Positions 26,723 to 33,851 of a stretch of DNA of 64,000 nt are shown piece by piece. Under the pieces are notes generated by a model. That model was not told the origin of the DNA. It ran no database searches and saw nothing but the letters and a program-made list of their open reading frames with translations. How positions within the stretch are numbered: position 1 is the stretch's first letter; every line of letters starts with the position of its first letter. Location: assembly GCF_017161405.1 (NCBI RefSeq), contig NZ_CP071051.1, forward strand, positions 2,046,001 to 2,110,000. Reading direction: 5' to 3'. The stretch comes from Leucobacter sp. CX169. Its GTDB lineage: Bacteria; Actinomycetota; Actinomycetes; Actinomycetales; Microbacteriaceae. A program made the translations under genes and the position numbers.

Positions 26723-27481
26723 CTATCCGCCGTACGACTCGGGAGCCTTCTTCCACAGCAGCCACGGGGCCATCTCGTGCGACGGGTAAATGTCCGCCCC
26801 CTTGGTGCGACTGATGTAGGACAGCTTGCGCAGCGAGTCGATCGAGGCCGAGGGATCAAGGTGGAAACCGCCGATCACCTCGGCCTCGAGCGCCTTGTAG
26901 GTGTAGGCCGCGTCTCCGGCAAAGAGCATCGCGGGAGCGCCCGCAAACTCAACCAGCATCGAGTAGTGGGCGACCGTGTGACCAGGGGTCTCGATCAGCG
27001 TCACGCCGGGCGCGATCTCGTACTCCCCCGAGATGAACTTGTACTTCGACTTGTCGAAGTTGAAGGAGAGATCGGAGTAGCCGAGGCGCTCGAAGGGTTC
27101 GGGCACGAGCGCGTGGCGCAGCTCGTCTTTGTGCACGAGAATCTGCGCGTTCGTCAGGTACTTGTTTCCACCGACGTGATCGAAGTGGAAGTGCGAATTA
27201 ATGACGATGTCAATGTCTTCCGGCGCCAGCCCGCAGAGGGCGAGCTGCGCGGGAATGGTCTGCTCGGGGCTCTGCAGCGGCTTCTCGAACGGCAAGACCG
27301 CGTTCACATGGTCAAGGTCAAAGCCGGTGTCGAACAAGATGTTGGGGCCGTCGGCGATCTGCACCAGCACGCTGTAGACCGGGAAACGAACCTCGTCGCC
27401 GAGATCATGGTGCCAGTGCACCTGCGAGCCATCAATCACCAAACTGCCGCCGTCAAGCAGCGTGACCTTGGGGTCGGTCAT
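26723..27481 (-). CDS. 4-Pyridoxolactonase
   Basis: A 252-aa metallo-beta-lactamase-fold lactonase that would open 4-pyridoxolactone to 4-pyridoxate. The zinc motif is H97-F-H99-F-D101-H102, with later ligands in TPGHTVAHY, FAGDAAY and PSHEMA. The KVTLLDGGSLVIDG start, EVRFPVYSVL, LPFEKPLQ and FERLGYSDLSF match the M. loti lactonase as I recall it rather than the AHL lactonases. AGGAGG before MTDPK sets the start; the longest ORF would begin 39 nt upstream. It is the first gene of the main B6 operon. Confidence 0.9.
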   Translation of the reverse strand: MTDPKVTLLDGGSLVIDGSQVHWHHDLGDEVRFPVYSVLVQIADGPNILFDTGFDLDHVNAVLPFEKPLQSPEQTIPAQLALCGLAPEDIDIVINSHFHFDHVGGNKYLTNAQILVHKDELRHALVPEPFERLGYSDLSFNFDKSKYKFISGEYEIAPGVTLIETPGHTVAHYSMLVEFAGAPAMLFAGDAAYTYKALEAEVIGGFHLDPSASIDSLRKLSYISRTKGADIYPSHEMAPWLLWKKAPESYGG

Positions 27482-27510
27482 TGCTTCCTCCTCGTTGAGA
27501 TAGACCTCGA

Positions 27511-27550
27511 TCGGCGCCAATTTCTCTCAACCGGCGCAAGATTTCTCTCA
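27511..27550. repeat. Imperfect direct repeat in the divergent B6 promoter region
   Basis: Two copies of a CGGCGC(C)AA(G)ATTTCTCTCA-like sequence, at about 27512-27529 and 27532-27550, are spaced 20-21 nt, two helical turns apart. They lie between the lactonase promoter and its start codon and each carries a TCTCA half-site. They look like binding sites for a dimeric regulator. Confidence 0.5.
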
Positions 27551-27579
27551 TGTTATGAGAACTAATTGAGGCATGTCAA
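27546..27579 (-). promoter_or_regulatory. Promoter and operator of the B6 enzyme operon
   Basis: A perfect TTGACA (27574-27579) and a CATAAC -10 box (27552-27557) are 16 nt apart on the minus strand. A dyad TCTCAT-GTT-ATGAGA (27546-27560) lies exactly over the -10 box, the position of a repressor site. The lactonase ATG is about 70 nt downstream. Confidence 0.72.
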
Positions 27580-27611
27580 CCACTCTGAACAAAACTCGGC
27601 CTTGAGTTTCT

Positions 27612-27642
27612 TCTCACATGACGAAATAGTTGTCTCAACATG
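27612..27642 (+). promoter_or_regulatory. Paired TCTCA/CATG motifs before the VOC gene
   Basis: TCTCACATG (27612-27620) and TCTCAACATG (27633-27642) are 21 nt apart and repeat the half-sites of the dyad at the opposite promoter. A TTGAGT at 27603-27608 could be the -35 box of the rightward promoter, with AATAGT 17 nt later. This suggests one regulator for both directions. Confidence 0.5.
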
Positions 27643-27668
27643 TAACGCAAACGCAAGGGAGCGCAGCC

Positions 27669-28073
27669 GTGCAAGCACAAGTGCAGACCATCCGGGCGGG
27701 AATCATTCTCGCCGCGAGGGACGTATTCACACTCTCCAACTTTTACACCGAGGTGCTTGGTTTCACAGCCTCGGCCCGATTTGAGGACCCGCCCTACGTG
27801 ATTCTCGAGAAGCAGGGCATGCGACTCTCGCTCACTCAAGATGGCACCGTAGGCGACGACCTGCCCGACTTTACTTTCCGCGTGCCCCACTCGGCACAAG
27901 AACGAAGCGCCTGCCTGGTGCTTGAGGTTGCTGACTGCGATGGGGTGCGCGCCGAACTCGTCGGGCACAATGTGAATTTCCGCTCTGATACGTTTCGGCC
28001 GCCGTGGGGTGGCGCACGATTCTTTGTCGCGGACCCCGAGAACAACCTGATCGAGATTGAGGAACTGGCATGA
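27669..28073 (+). CDS. VOC (glyoxalase/bleomycin-resistance fold) protein
   Basis: A 134-aa single-domain vicinal-oxygen-chelate protein. IRAGIILAARDVFTLSNFYTEVLGF is the first beta-alpha-beta module (residues about 8-32), and RFFVADPENNLIEIEE is the typical end with a metal-ligand Glu. The GTG start is chosen for the AAGGGAG 7 nt upstream. It overlaps the Zn-dehydrogenase gene as ATGA. Members are dioxygenases, isomerases, glyoxalases or binding proteins, so the role in the B6 island is open. Confidence 0.83.
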   Translation: MQAQVQTIRAGIILAARDVFTLSNFYTEVLGFTASARFEDPPYVILEKQGMRLSLTQDGTVGDDLPDFTFRVPHSAQERSACLVLEVADCDGVRAELVGHNVNFRSDTFRPPWGGARFFVADPENNLIEIEELA

Positions 28074-29116
28074 AAGCGATCGTCCTAGCGGCCACCGAAG
28101 TAATTGGGATCCAGGATCGGCCCGCCCCCGAGATTTCGTCGCCCGAAGACGCCATCGTGCGCGTCAGCCACTCAGCGATCTGCGGGGCCGACCTCCTGCC
28201 CTTCCACGGGCACACGCCCGGATTTGAATTTGGAATGATTCCCGGCCACGAGTTTGTCGGCGTCGTCACTGAGGTCGGCACGAAAGTGACCGGGATCGCC
28301 GTGGGCGACCGCGTCGTAAACACGAGCATGACGAGCTGCGGCGAGTGTTCCCAGTGCGCCCACGGGCGGTGGACGCAGTGCGAGACGCGCTCGCTCTTTG
28401 GATACTCCGGCGTGTACCCGAAGCTTGACGGCGGCCAAGCCGAGTTCGTACGCGTACCGAACGCCTCACGGAGCCTCATGCCGCTCGACGATTCGGTGTC
28501 GAATGAGGACGCATTGTTTCTCGCGGACATCCTGCCCACTGGTTACGCGGGTGTCGACTCCGCCGGGGTCAGCGCTGGGCAGCTGGTAGTCGTGCAGGGC
28601 GCGGGCCCGGTCGGCCTCATGGCCATCATGGTCGCGCTGCAGCGCGGAGCCCGGGTCATCGCCGTGGACGGGGTGCCGAATCGGCGAGAACTCGCGGTGA
28701 AGCTCGGCGCAGAGACCTGCGAGCCTTCCGAGGCGCGCGAACGTGTCGCCCTCGCGAGTGGCGGCGACGGCGCGGACTGCGTAATTGAAGCGTCCGGCAG
28801 CATTCCTGCACTGCAGGAGGCGCTCCATCTCGCCCGCCCACAAGGAAAAATCTCGGTCGTCGGCGCGCACTTCGAAACCGACTTCCCGCTCAACAACGGA
28901 ATCATGTTTGAGAAGGAACTCACGCTCAAGTTCTGCATCGGCAACCCGTTCGCAACACGCGAGCTGCTGCTCGGCATGATCCAGTCTGGTGAGCTTGCAC
29001 CGCGCGAGGTCTTGACGCACGTCCTGCCGTTCACCGAAGCTGAAGAAGCGTACCGACGCTTCGACAATCGCGAGTTTGTCAAGGTCGCTCTCACCTACGA
29101 CGGGATCCGCCAATGA
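28070..29116 (+). CDS. Zn-dependent medium-chain alcohol dehydrogenase
   Basis: A 348-aa MDR enzyme. Catalytic zinc ligands are C38 (ICGAD), the H60-E61 pair (PGHEFVG) and probably D153 in LADILPTGYAG, as in the formaldehyde/threonine dehydrogenase branch. The structural zinc loop has C90, C93, C96 and C104. GAGPVG at 177-182 binds NAD(P). It is overlapped by ATGA junctions on both sides, making a tight three-gene operon divergent from the B6 enzymes. The pathway's alcohol-oxidising step (4-pyridoxate to FHMPC) has no other candidate here, so I infer, without proof, that this enzyme does it. Confidence 0.9.
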   Translation: MKAIVLAATEVIGIQDRPAPEISSPEDAIVRVSHSAICGADLLPFHGHTPGFEFGMIPGHEFVGVVTEVGTKVTGIAVGDRVVNTSMTSCGECSQCAHGRWTQCETRSLFGYSGVYPKLDGGQAEFVRVPNASRSLMPLDDSVSNEDALFLADILPTGYAGVDSAGVSAGQLVVVQGAGPVGLMAIMVALQRGARVIAVDGVPNRRELAVKLGAETCEPSEARERVALASGGDGADCVIEASGSIPALQEALHLARPQGKISVVGAHFETDFPLNNGIMFEKELTLKFCIGNPFATRELLLGMIQSGELAPREVLTHVLPFTEAEEAYRRFDNREFVKVALTYDGIRQ

Positions 29117-29667
29117 AGTTCCGAAAACTGACCACGACCGTCGAGGAGGTCGCCTTCGAAGGCGGACGCGCGGTCACTCCCATCGCGCGCGTCGCGATCG
29201 TCGCTGTAGTGATCGACAATCCATGGGCGGGCCAGGGCTTCGTCGACGACCTCGGACCCGGGATAGCGAGCTGCGCATCGGAGCTGGGCGCATTGCTCGC
29301 TCCGAGGGTAATGGCGGCGCTTGGCTCACCACTCGAGGCGTATGGCAAGGCAGCGATCGTCGGTCTTGACGGGGAAATCGAGCATGGCTCGGCACTCATC
29401 CACACGCTGACGTTTGGCAATCACTTCCGAAACGCGGCAGGCGCGACGACGTTGCTGCCCGCGGTCGAGAAGCGCGGGCTGGCCGGCGCCCTGTTTGACA
29501 TCCCGCTGAAGCACTTCACCGACGCGACGGTGCGTTCGCATCACCAAACCGTCGAGGCGCGCGTCTCGGATGCCCCTTACCCGGGCGAGATCCTGATCGC
29601 GCTCGCGGGCGCAGCGCAGGGCCGGCCGCAGCAGCGGCTTGCGACCTTTAACGCGGCAGAGCAGTAG
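29113..29667 (+). CDS. DUF1185 (AA_synth) family protein, copy 2
   Basis: A 184-aa paralogue of the protein encoded at 24093-24680. Shared positions are NPWAGQGF, LEAYGKAA, TLTFGNHFRNAAG, GALFDIPL and the late QGRPQQR. The two copies are clearly diverged, so they may form a heteromer or act on two intermediates. The ATG overlaps the dehydrogenase stop. A strong hairpin follows the stop and ends the operon. Function in the family is unproven. Confidence 0.85.
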   Translation: MKFRKLTTTVEEVAFEGGRAVTPIARVAIVAVVIDNPWAGQGFVDDLGPGIASCASELGALLAPRVMAALGSPLEAYGKAAIVGLDGEIEHGSALIHTLTFGNHFRNAAGATTLLPAVEKRGLAGALFDIPLKHFTDATVRSHHQTVEARVSDAPYPGEILIALAGAAQGRPQQRLATFNAAEQ

Positions 29668-29680
29668 GCACTGCGCGAGT

Positions 29681-29712
29681 GGAGCCCCGGGACGTTCGCG
29701 CCCCGGGGCTCC
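29681..29712. terminator. Bidirectional terminator hairpin
   Basis: A perfect 11-bp inverted repeat (GGAGCCCCGGG and its complement) with a 10-nt loop lies in the 46-nt gap between the convergent DUF1185 and lipoprotein genes. It can serve both directions. Confidence 0.75.
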
Positions 29713-29713
29713 G

Positions 29714-30106
29714 TCATGCCGCCCGATAGCCGGGCTGATCCTCGTATACGGGCATATCGCTGTAGAACGCCCAGAGGTAGCAATACTCGCTCACGGGGTC
29801 CTTCGTCACGCTGCCGAGGCAGATCATGTCGCGATAGCGCTCGGCGCCGGCCTGCGTGTAGTGCAGTCGACACAGCACGCGAAACGTGTCGTCGTCGATC
29901 ATGCTCTCCGACGGCTTCCAGCACTCGACCGCTTCAATCGGCTCTTCGACCTTCGAATCGCGCGGGGCAATGTCGGCGAGTTGCGCGATGATCCGACCAT
30001 CCTCGCCACCAACGGTCGCGGCGCCGCCGGCGCATCCGGCCGTACCGAGCAGGGCCGCCGACATTGCCAGCACCGCCGCCAGGCGCAAGGTCATTCTCTG
30101 TCTCAT
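29714..30106 (-). CDS. Small lipoprotein, hypothetical
   Basis: A 130-aa secreted lipoprotein: MRQRMTLRLAAVL, hydrophobic run and a GTAGC lipobox. The mature part has five cysteines and a tyrosine-rich end (CYLWAFYSDMPVYED), suggesting a small disulfide-bonded domain. I recognise no family. It is on the opposite strand to the B6 genes and after the terminator, so it is probably unrelated to them. Confidence 0.65.
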   Translation of the reverse strand: MRQRMTLRLAAVLAMSAALLGTAGCAGGAATVGGEDGRIIAQLADIAPRDSKVEEPIEAVECWKPSESMIDDDTFRVLCRLHYTQAGAERYRDMICLGSVTKDPVSEYCYLWAFYSDMPVYEDQPGYRAA

Positions 30107-30153
30107 TCGGGCCTCACTCGTGCGTTTGCTTCACCATATCGGCTATAGCCACA

Positions 30154-30185
30154 GGTGCGGACGAGGCGACTGCCCCGCCCGCACC
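30154..30185 (-). terminator. Possible terminator of the NMT1-type importer operon
   Basis: A 7-bp inverted repeat (GGTGCGG and CCGCACC) with an 18-nt loop, extendable by CAC/GTG past one mismatch, lies just after the binding-protein stop. There is no U-tract. Confidence 0.4.
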
Positions 30186-30204
30186 CGTGGTCGTACAGCC
30201 AGGG

Positions 30205-31257
30205 CTACTGGTGCGCCTTCTCGACGAACGACGAGTCAAACACGTCGTTCACTGCAGGGGCCGTCTCGATGACGCCTTGCTTGCTGAGCACGTCGATCGT
30301 CGATTGCCACACTTCTTCGCTCATCGCGCCGAGGCCAAGCTCATCCGTGAGTTCGCTCTCAAAGGTGTAATCGATGTCGGCCTGCAACTGTTCTTGAAAT
30401 ACCTCAGCCTTATCTGCAAGCTCGGGCGCTGACGCGGCCACAATTTCAGCCGCCTCCGCAGGGTTGTCGATCACGTACTGGAAGGACTTGATGTACGCGC
30501 GGGTGAAGCGCTCGACAAGATCAGGGTCTTCGGCGACCAGCTTCGAGCTCGTAAACATGCCCGAGCCGTAGACGTCGTAACCGTTCTCGGAGCCGAGCAT
30601 CACACTCAGGCTGCCCGGGCCGCCTGCCTTGGCCTCCAGCTCGGGCACCTCGGCGTCGATGTAGCAGATGATGGCGTCGACGTTGCCGGTGAGCAAGTAA
30701 CTCTCATAGGGCGGTGTCACCGTGAGTTCGGTGACATCGGCCGCGGTCATGTTGTTCGCGGCCAGCAGTGCCTGCCAGAAGATGTAGGTCGAGCCGGCGG
30801 GGTGCACACCGATGTTGAGTCCCTTGAGATCAGCAGCTGTTTGCAGATCGTGCTTTTCGGAGAGCCCACACATGGCGAGCGGGCTCGTCTGGTTGACGGC
30901 AGCGAGCGCCGTCACCTCGACGCCCTGCGAGCGGGCGGTCACCAGGGTCGGCAGGTCGCCAAAGCCGAAGTCGGCCTGTCCTCCGCCGACGATGCGCATG
31001 GCATCGGGCGATCCCGTGCCCTTAATAATGTCGTCGACGACGATGCCCTCTTCTTCGAAGAAGCCTTTCTCCTGGCCGACGAAGAACATTGCGTGGTTCC
31101 CGCGGGGCACATAGTCGAGCTGCACCGTCACATGGTCGAGCTCGGCTGCGCTCTCGCCGCCCCCTTCGCCGCCGCCCGAGGCCGTCGAGCCGCAGCCGGC
31201 AAGCAGCAAGGCTGTCGCACCCGCGAACGCGAGCGTGGTGATCAGTCGAGATTTCAT
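30205..31257 (-). CDS. NMT1/ThiY-like ABC substrate-binding lipoprotein
   Basis: A 350-aa lipoprotein with MKSRLITTLAFAGA and lipobox LLLAGC. The mature part has the NMT1/THI5-like wording VQLDYVPRGNHAMFFVGQEKGFF, GSPDAMRIVGGGQADFGFGD and LKGLNIGVHPAGSTYIFW. Related proteins bind the thiamin precursor formylaminopyrimidine, riboflavin, taurine or aromatic ligands. The 37 extra residues of the longest ORF are ruled out by AAGGAG 6 nt before this ATG. It is the third gene after its ATPase and permease. A pyridine or B6-like ligand is inferred from the neighbourhood only. Confidence 0.87.
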   Translation of the reverse strand: MKSRLITTLAFAGATALLLAGCGSTASGGGEGGGESAAELDHVTVQLDYVPRGNHAMFFVGQEKGFFEEEGIVVDDIIKGTGSPDAMRIVGGGQADFGFGDLPTLVTARSQGVEVTALAAVNQTSPLAMCGLSEKHDLQTAADLKGLNIGVHPAGSTYIFWQALLAANNMTAADVTELTVTPPYESYLLTGNVDAIICYIDAEVPELEAKAGGPGSLSVMLGSENGYDVYGSGMFTSSKLVAEDPDLVERFTRAYIKSFQYVIDNPAEAAEIVAASAPELADKAEVFQEQLQADIDYTFESELTDELGLGAMSEEVWQSTIDVLSKQGVIETAPAVNDVFDSSFVEKAHQ

Positions 31258-31307
31258 AGATAACTCCTTCGTTACTGAATCAGGATGGTGAGAAGTGGGC
31301 AGTGTCG

Positions 31308-32150
31308 TTAGTTCGCCTGCTGGAACTTCAAGTGCGGGTAGAACTTCGCCAGTAGCATCTCGAGCCACGCGATCGCGTAGTACAGCACCAAGCCGAGTGC
31401 CGAGATAGCCGTGAGCGCCGCGAACATGAGGGGCGTATCCAGCTGCGTCGATGCGAACTGAATCAGGTAACCGAGGCCGGCGGAGGCCCCCGAGAACTCA
31501 GCGACTACGGCACCGATCACGCACAGGGTGATGGCAATGCGCAGGCCGGCGAAGAGGTTCGGCAGCGAGGTGGGGAATTGAATGCGCCAGAGGAATTGGC
31601 TGCTGCTCGCGCCGATCGACTTCATCAGCATCTTGAGGTCAGGGTCGAAACCCTTGAGCCCCACCATCATGTTGAGGGTGATGGGGAAGAAGGCGATCAC
31701 AACGATCAGCCAGAGCTTCGGGGCAAGACCGTAGCCGAACCAGAGGATGAAGATCGGCGCGAGGGCCACCTTGGGGACGACTTGAAACAGCACGATGAGC
31801 GGGTAGAGCGCGCGGTCGAGCCAGCGGTAGCGCACAACGATCAGTGCGAGCAGCACCCCGACCGCGATGCTGATGAGAAATCCGTAGAGAATCTCTTGCG
31901 TCGTCACCCAGGTCGCGGCGAGGAGCAGGCCCGCTGAGTCGACTAGTTCGAGCGCGATAGCACTGGGCTTCGCGAGTTTGAACTCGGAGATCTGAAATAC
32001 AACGACCGCCAGTTCCCACAGCACCAAAATGAGCGCTGCCAGCAACAGTGCTGGCCAACTCGCGGAAAACCACTTCGCAATACGGCTTTCGCGCGGGACC
32101 GCCATCGCTCGGGTCGCGATCGCGACAGTGTCGGTAGTCGTGGCGGTCAT
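31308..32150 (-). CDS. ABC importer permease (SsuC/ThiX type)
   Basis: A 280-aa permease with six helices of the BPD_transp_1 class. The EAA coupling loop reads IGASSSQFLWRIQFPTSLPN followed by LFAGLRIA. KVALAPIFILWFGYGLAPK is the other family marker. Its ATG overlaps the ATPase stop as ATGA, and the binding-protein gene follows after 50 nt. It is the membrane part of the NMT1-type importer. Confidence 0.92.
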   Translation of the reverse strand: MTATTTDTVAIATRAMAVPRESRIAKWFSASWPALLLAALILVLWELAVVVFQISEFKLAKPSAIALELVDSAGLLLAATWVTTQEILYGFLISIAVGVLLALIVVRYRWLDRALYPLIVLFQVVPKVALAPIFILWFGYGLAPKLWLIVVIAFFPITLNMMVGLKGFDPDLKMLMKSIGASSSQFLWRIQFPTSLPNLFAGLRIAITLCVIGAVVAEFSGASAGLGYLIQFASTQLDTPLMFAALTAISALGLVLYYAIAWLEMLLAKFYPHLKFQQAN

Positions 32151-32944
32151 GCTGCACTCCTTGCTGCTTCGACGTTCTGGTCGAGCTGCTCGCGCAGCTT
32201 CTCTTCATAGGCGACAAACTCGGGTGTACCAGCTGAGCGCCCATCGCGGGGGCGCGGCAGCAAGATGTCTTCGCTCAGCGTGATCCTGCCGGGGTTTGCC
32301 GACATGACGTGCACAGTGTCGGAGAGGAACACTGCCTCGGAGATGGAGTGGGTGACGAAAACGACGGTCTTGCCCGTTGCACTCCAGAGGTCCTGCAGCA
32401 GGAGGTTCATCTGATCGCGGGTGATGGCGTCCAGAGCACCGAACGGTTCGTCCATGTACAGGATCGACGGATCGAGCGCGAGCGCTCGGGCGATCGAAAC
32501 CCGCTGCGCCATACCGCCCGAAAGCTCGTGTGGCAGCTTATTCACCGCGTTCGAGAGCCCCACCAATTCGAGGGCGCCAAGCGCCCGCGTGCGCGCCTCG
32601 GCTGTCGAAGTCTTCGGCTGGCTGAGCTCGATGAGAAACGAAGTGTTCTCGAGCGCCGTCTTCCACGGCAGCAACGCCGCTTTCTGTTGTACGAGGCCAA
32701 TACGGCCGTTCTTCACCGCGGTGTGCACGTCCTCGTCGCCGATGCGGACTGTGCCGGTGGTGGGCTCTTCAAGACCGCCAAGGATCTTGAGCAACGTGCT
32801 CTTTCCACAGCCTGACGGACCAAGCAGTGAGATAAATCCCCCCGCCGGAACCTGGAGATTCAGGCTACTCAGGACCTCGTGGGAGAGGCCTTGACGCCTG
32901 AACGTCATGCCCACCGATTCGGCGATAATGCTGTCTCTGGCCAC
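32147..32944 (-). CDS. ABC importer ATP-binding protein (SsuB/ThiZ type)
   Basis: A 265-aa ATPase with Walker A GPSGCGKST, Q-loop LVQQKAALLPWKT, signature LSGGMAQR, Walker B ILYMDEPFGALD and the H-loop VTHSISEA. I start it at the GTG at 32944, which follows AAGGGGG by 7 nt; the longest ORF adds 20 residues without family likeness. It is the first gene of the operon. The region before it holds a TTCTCACA stretch similar to motifs in the B6 divergent promoter. Confidence 0.92.
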   Translation of the reverse strand: MARDSIIAESVGMTFRRQGLSHEVLSSLNLQVPAGGFISLLGPSGCGKSTLLKILGGLEEPTTGTVRIGDEDVHTAVKNGRIGLVQQKAALLPWKTALENTSFLIELSQPKTSTAEARTRALGALELVGLSNAVNKLPHELSGGMAQRVSIARALALDPSILYMDEPFGALDAITRDQMNLLLQDLWSATGKTVVFVTHSISEAVFLSDTVHVMSANPGRITLSEDILLPRPRDGRSAGTPEFVAYEEKLREQLDQNVEAARSAA

Positions 32945-33114
32945 GCGAAGCCCCCTTGCTTCAAGATCACTTGTATTACGTGGAGAGCATAGTGAACTTC
33001 TCACAGAAGAGCTAGTGGTGTATCACCATTTAATAATAATGAACTTTGTGTGAGTATGTGAAACCTGCCCTACGGGCGCGGAGAGCAGATGAGGGCCAGA
33101 TCGGCCCCCGTCCG

Positions 33115-33768
33115 TCAGCGCAGCCACCCCGGGTCGCCCAAGAGCCCCTCAAGCTCACCCAGGAGCCGCGTGGCGTGAAAGCCGTCGGCCGCGGCGTGGT
33201 GAATCTGCAAGGAAACCGGCAGCAGCGTGCGCCCCTCGCGCACGACGTAGCGTCCGAGCGTGAAGATCGGCGCAAAGTGGTCATTTCCGCCCGCGATCTG
33301 CAGTGAGAACCCCGTAAAGCTCGTCCACGGGAGGCTCGAGATATCGAACGTGTTCGCCGGCGGCTCCCCCTGCGGGAACATCTGATCGGTGTGAGCGGCG
33401 CTCGCGAGCACCTTGACGGCTCGCTCGTGGAAGTTCCTGAAGTCTGCGTCATACGGCACCCAGACCGACGCGAAGGTCTCTCGTTCTCGGTTGAACACCG
33501 TGAACGCGGGGTGCACGACTGGCCAGACGGCAGGCAGGTCCTCCGCATTCAGGGTCATCCGGAACTCCGCGAATCGATTGACCACGGTCGCGATGGCCCA
33601 GATCTGTGCCGGGTAGGTCTTGAACTCCGACGCGGCGAGCGCGCGCACCATCTCGGTGACGTCGAGCTCGACGGTAATCGCATAGCTGCAGGGCACTCGC
33701 GAGCGGAAGTGGTCGAAGGTCTCGCGGCGCGGCCAGGACTCGAGGTCGATCGGCGTGGGGGTAACCAT
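33115..33768 (-). CDS. Chloramphenicol acetyltransferase-like protein
   Basis: A 217-aa protein of the CAT type A fold. It has the expected length and the active-site motif HHAAADGFH with the catalytic His and the structural Asp. FKTYPAQIWAIATVVN and the FTVFNRERETF segment fit the substrate and CoA site. The start MVTPTPID is the normal CAT N-terminus and has AGGA 8 nt upstream. Many chromosomal CAT-like proteins act on other acceptors or are inactive, so resistance is not established. Confidence 0.85.
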   Translation of the reverse strand: MVTPTPIDLESWPRRETFDHFRSRVPCSYAITVELDVTEMVRALAASEFKTYPAQIWAIATVVNRFAEFRMTLNAEDLPAVWPVVHPAFTVFNRERETFASVWVPYDADFRNFHERAVKVLASAAHTDQMFPQGEPPANTFDISSLPWTSFTGFSLQIAGGNDHFAPIFTLGRYVVREGRTLLPVSLQIHHAAADGFHATRLLGELEGLLGDPGWLR

Positions 33769-33851
33769 GACCGCCATCCTGCCAGGGGGCTCGTCGCGAT
33801 ACACGGAGTAACGGCGCCGTCTTCGCGCGCGTCGCGCTCTAGGCTCGGCTC

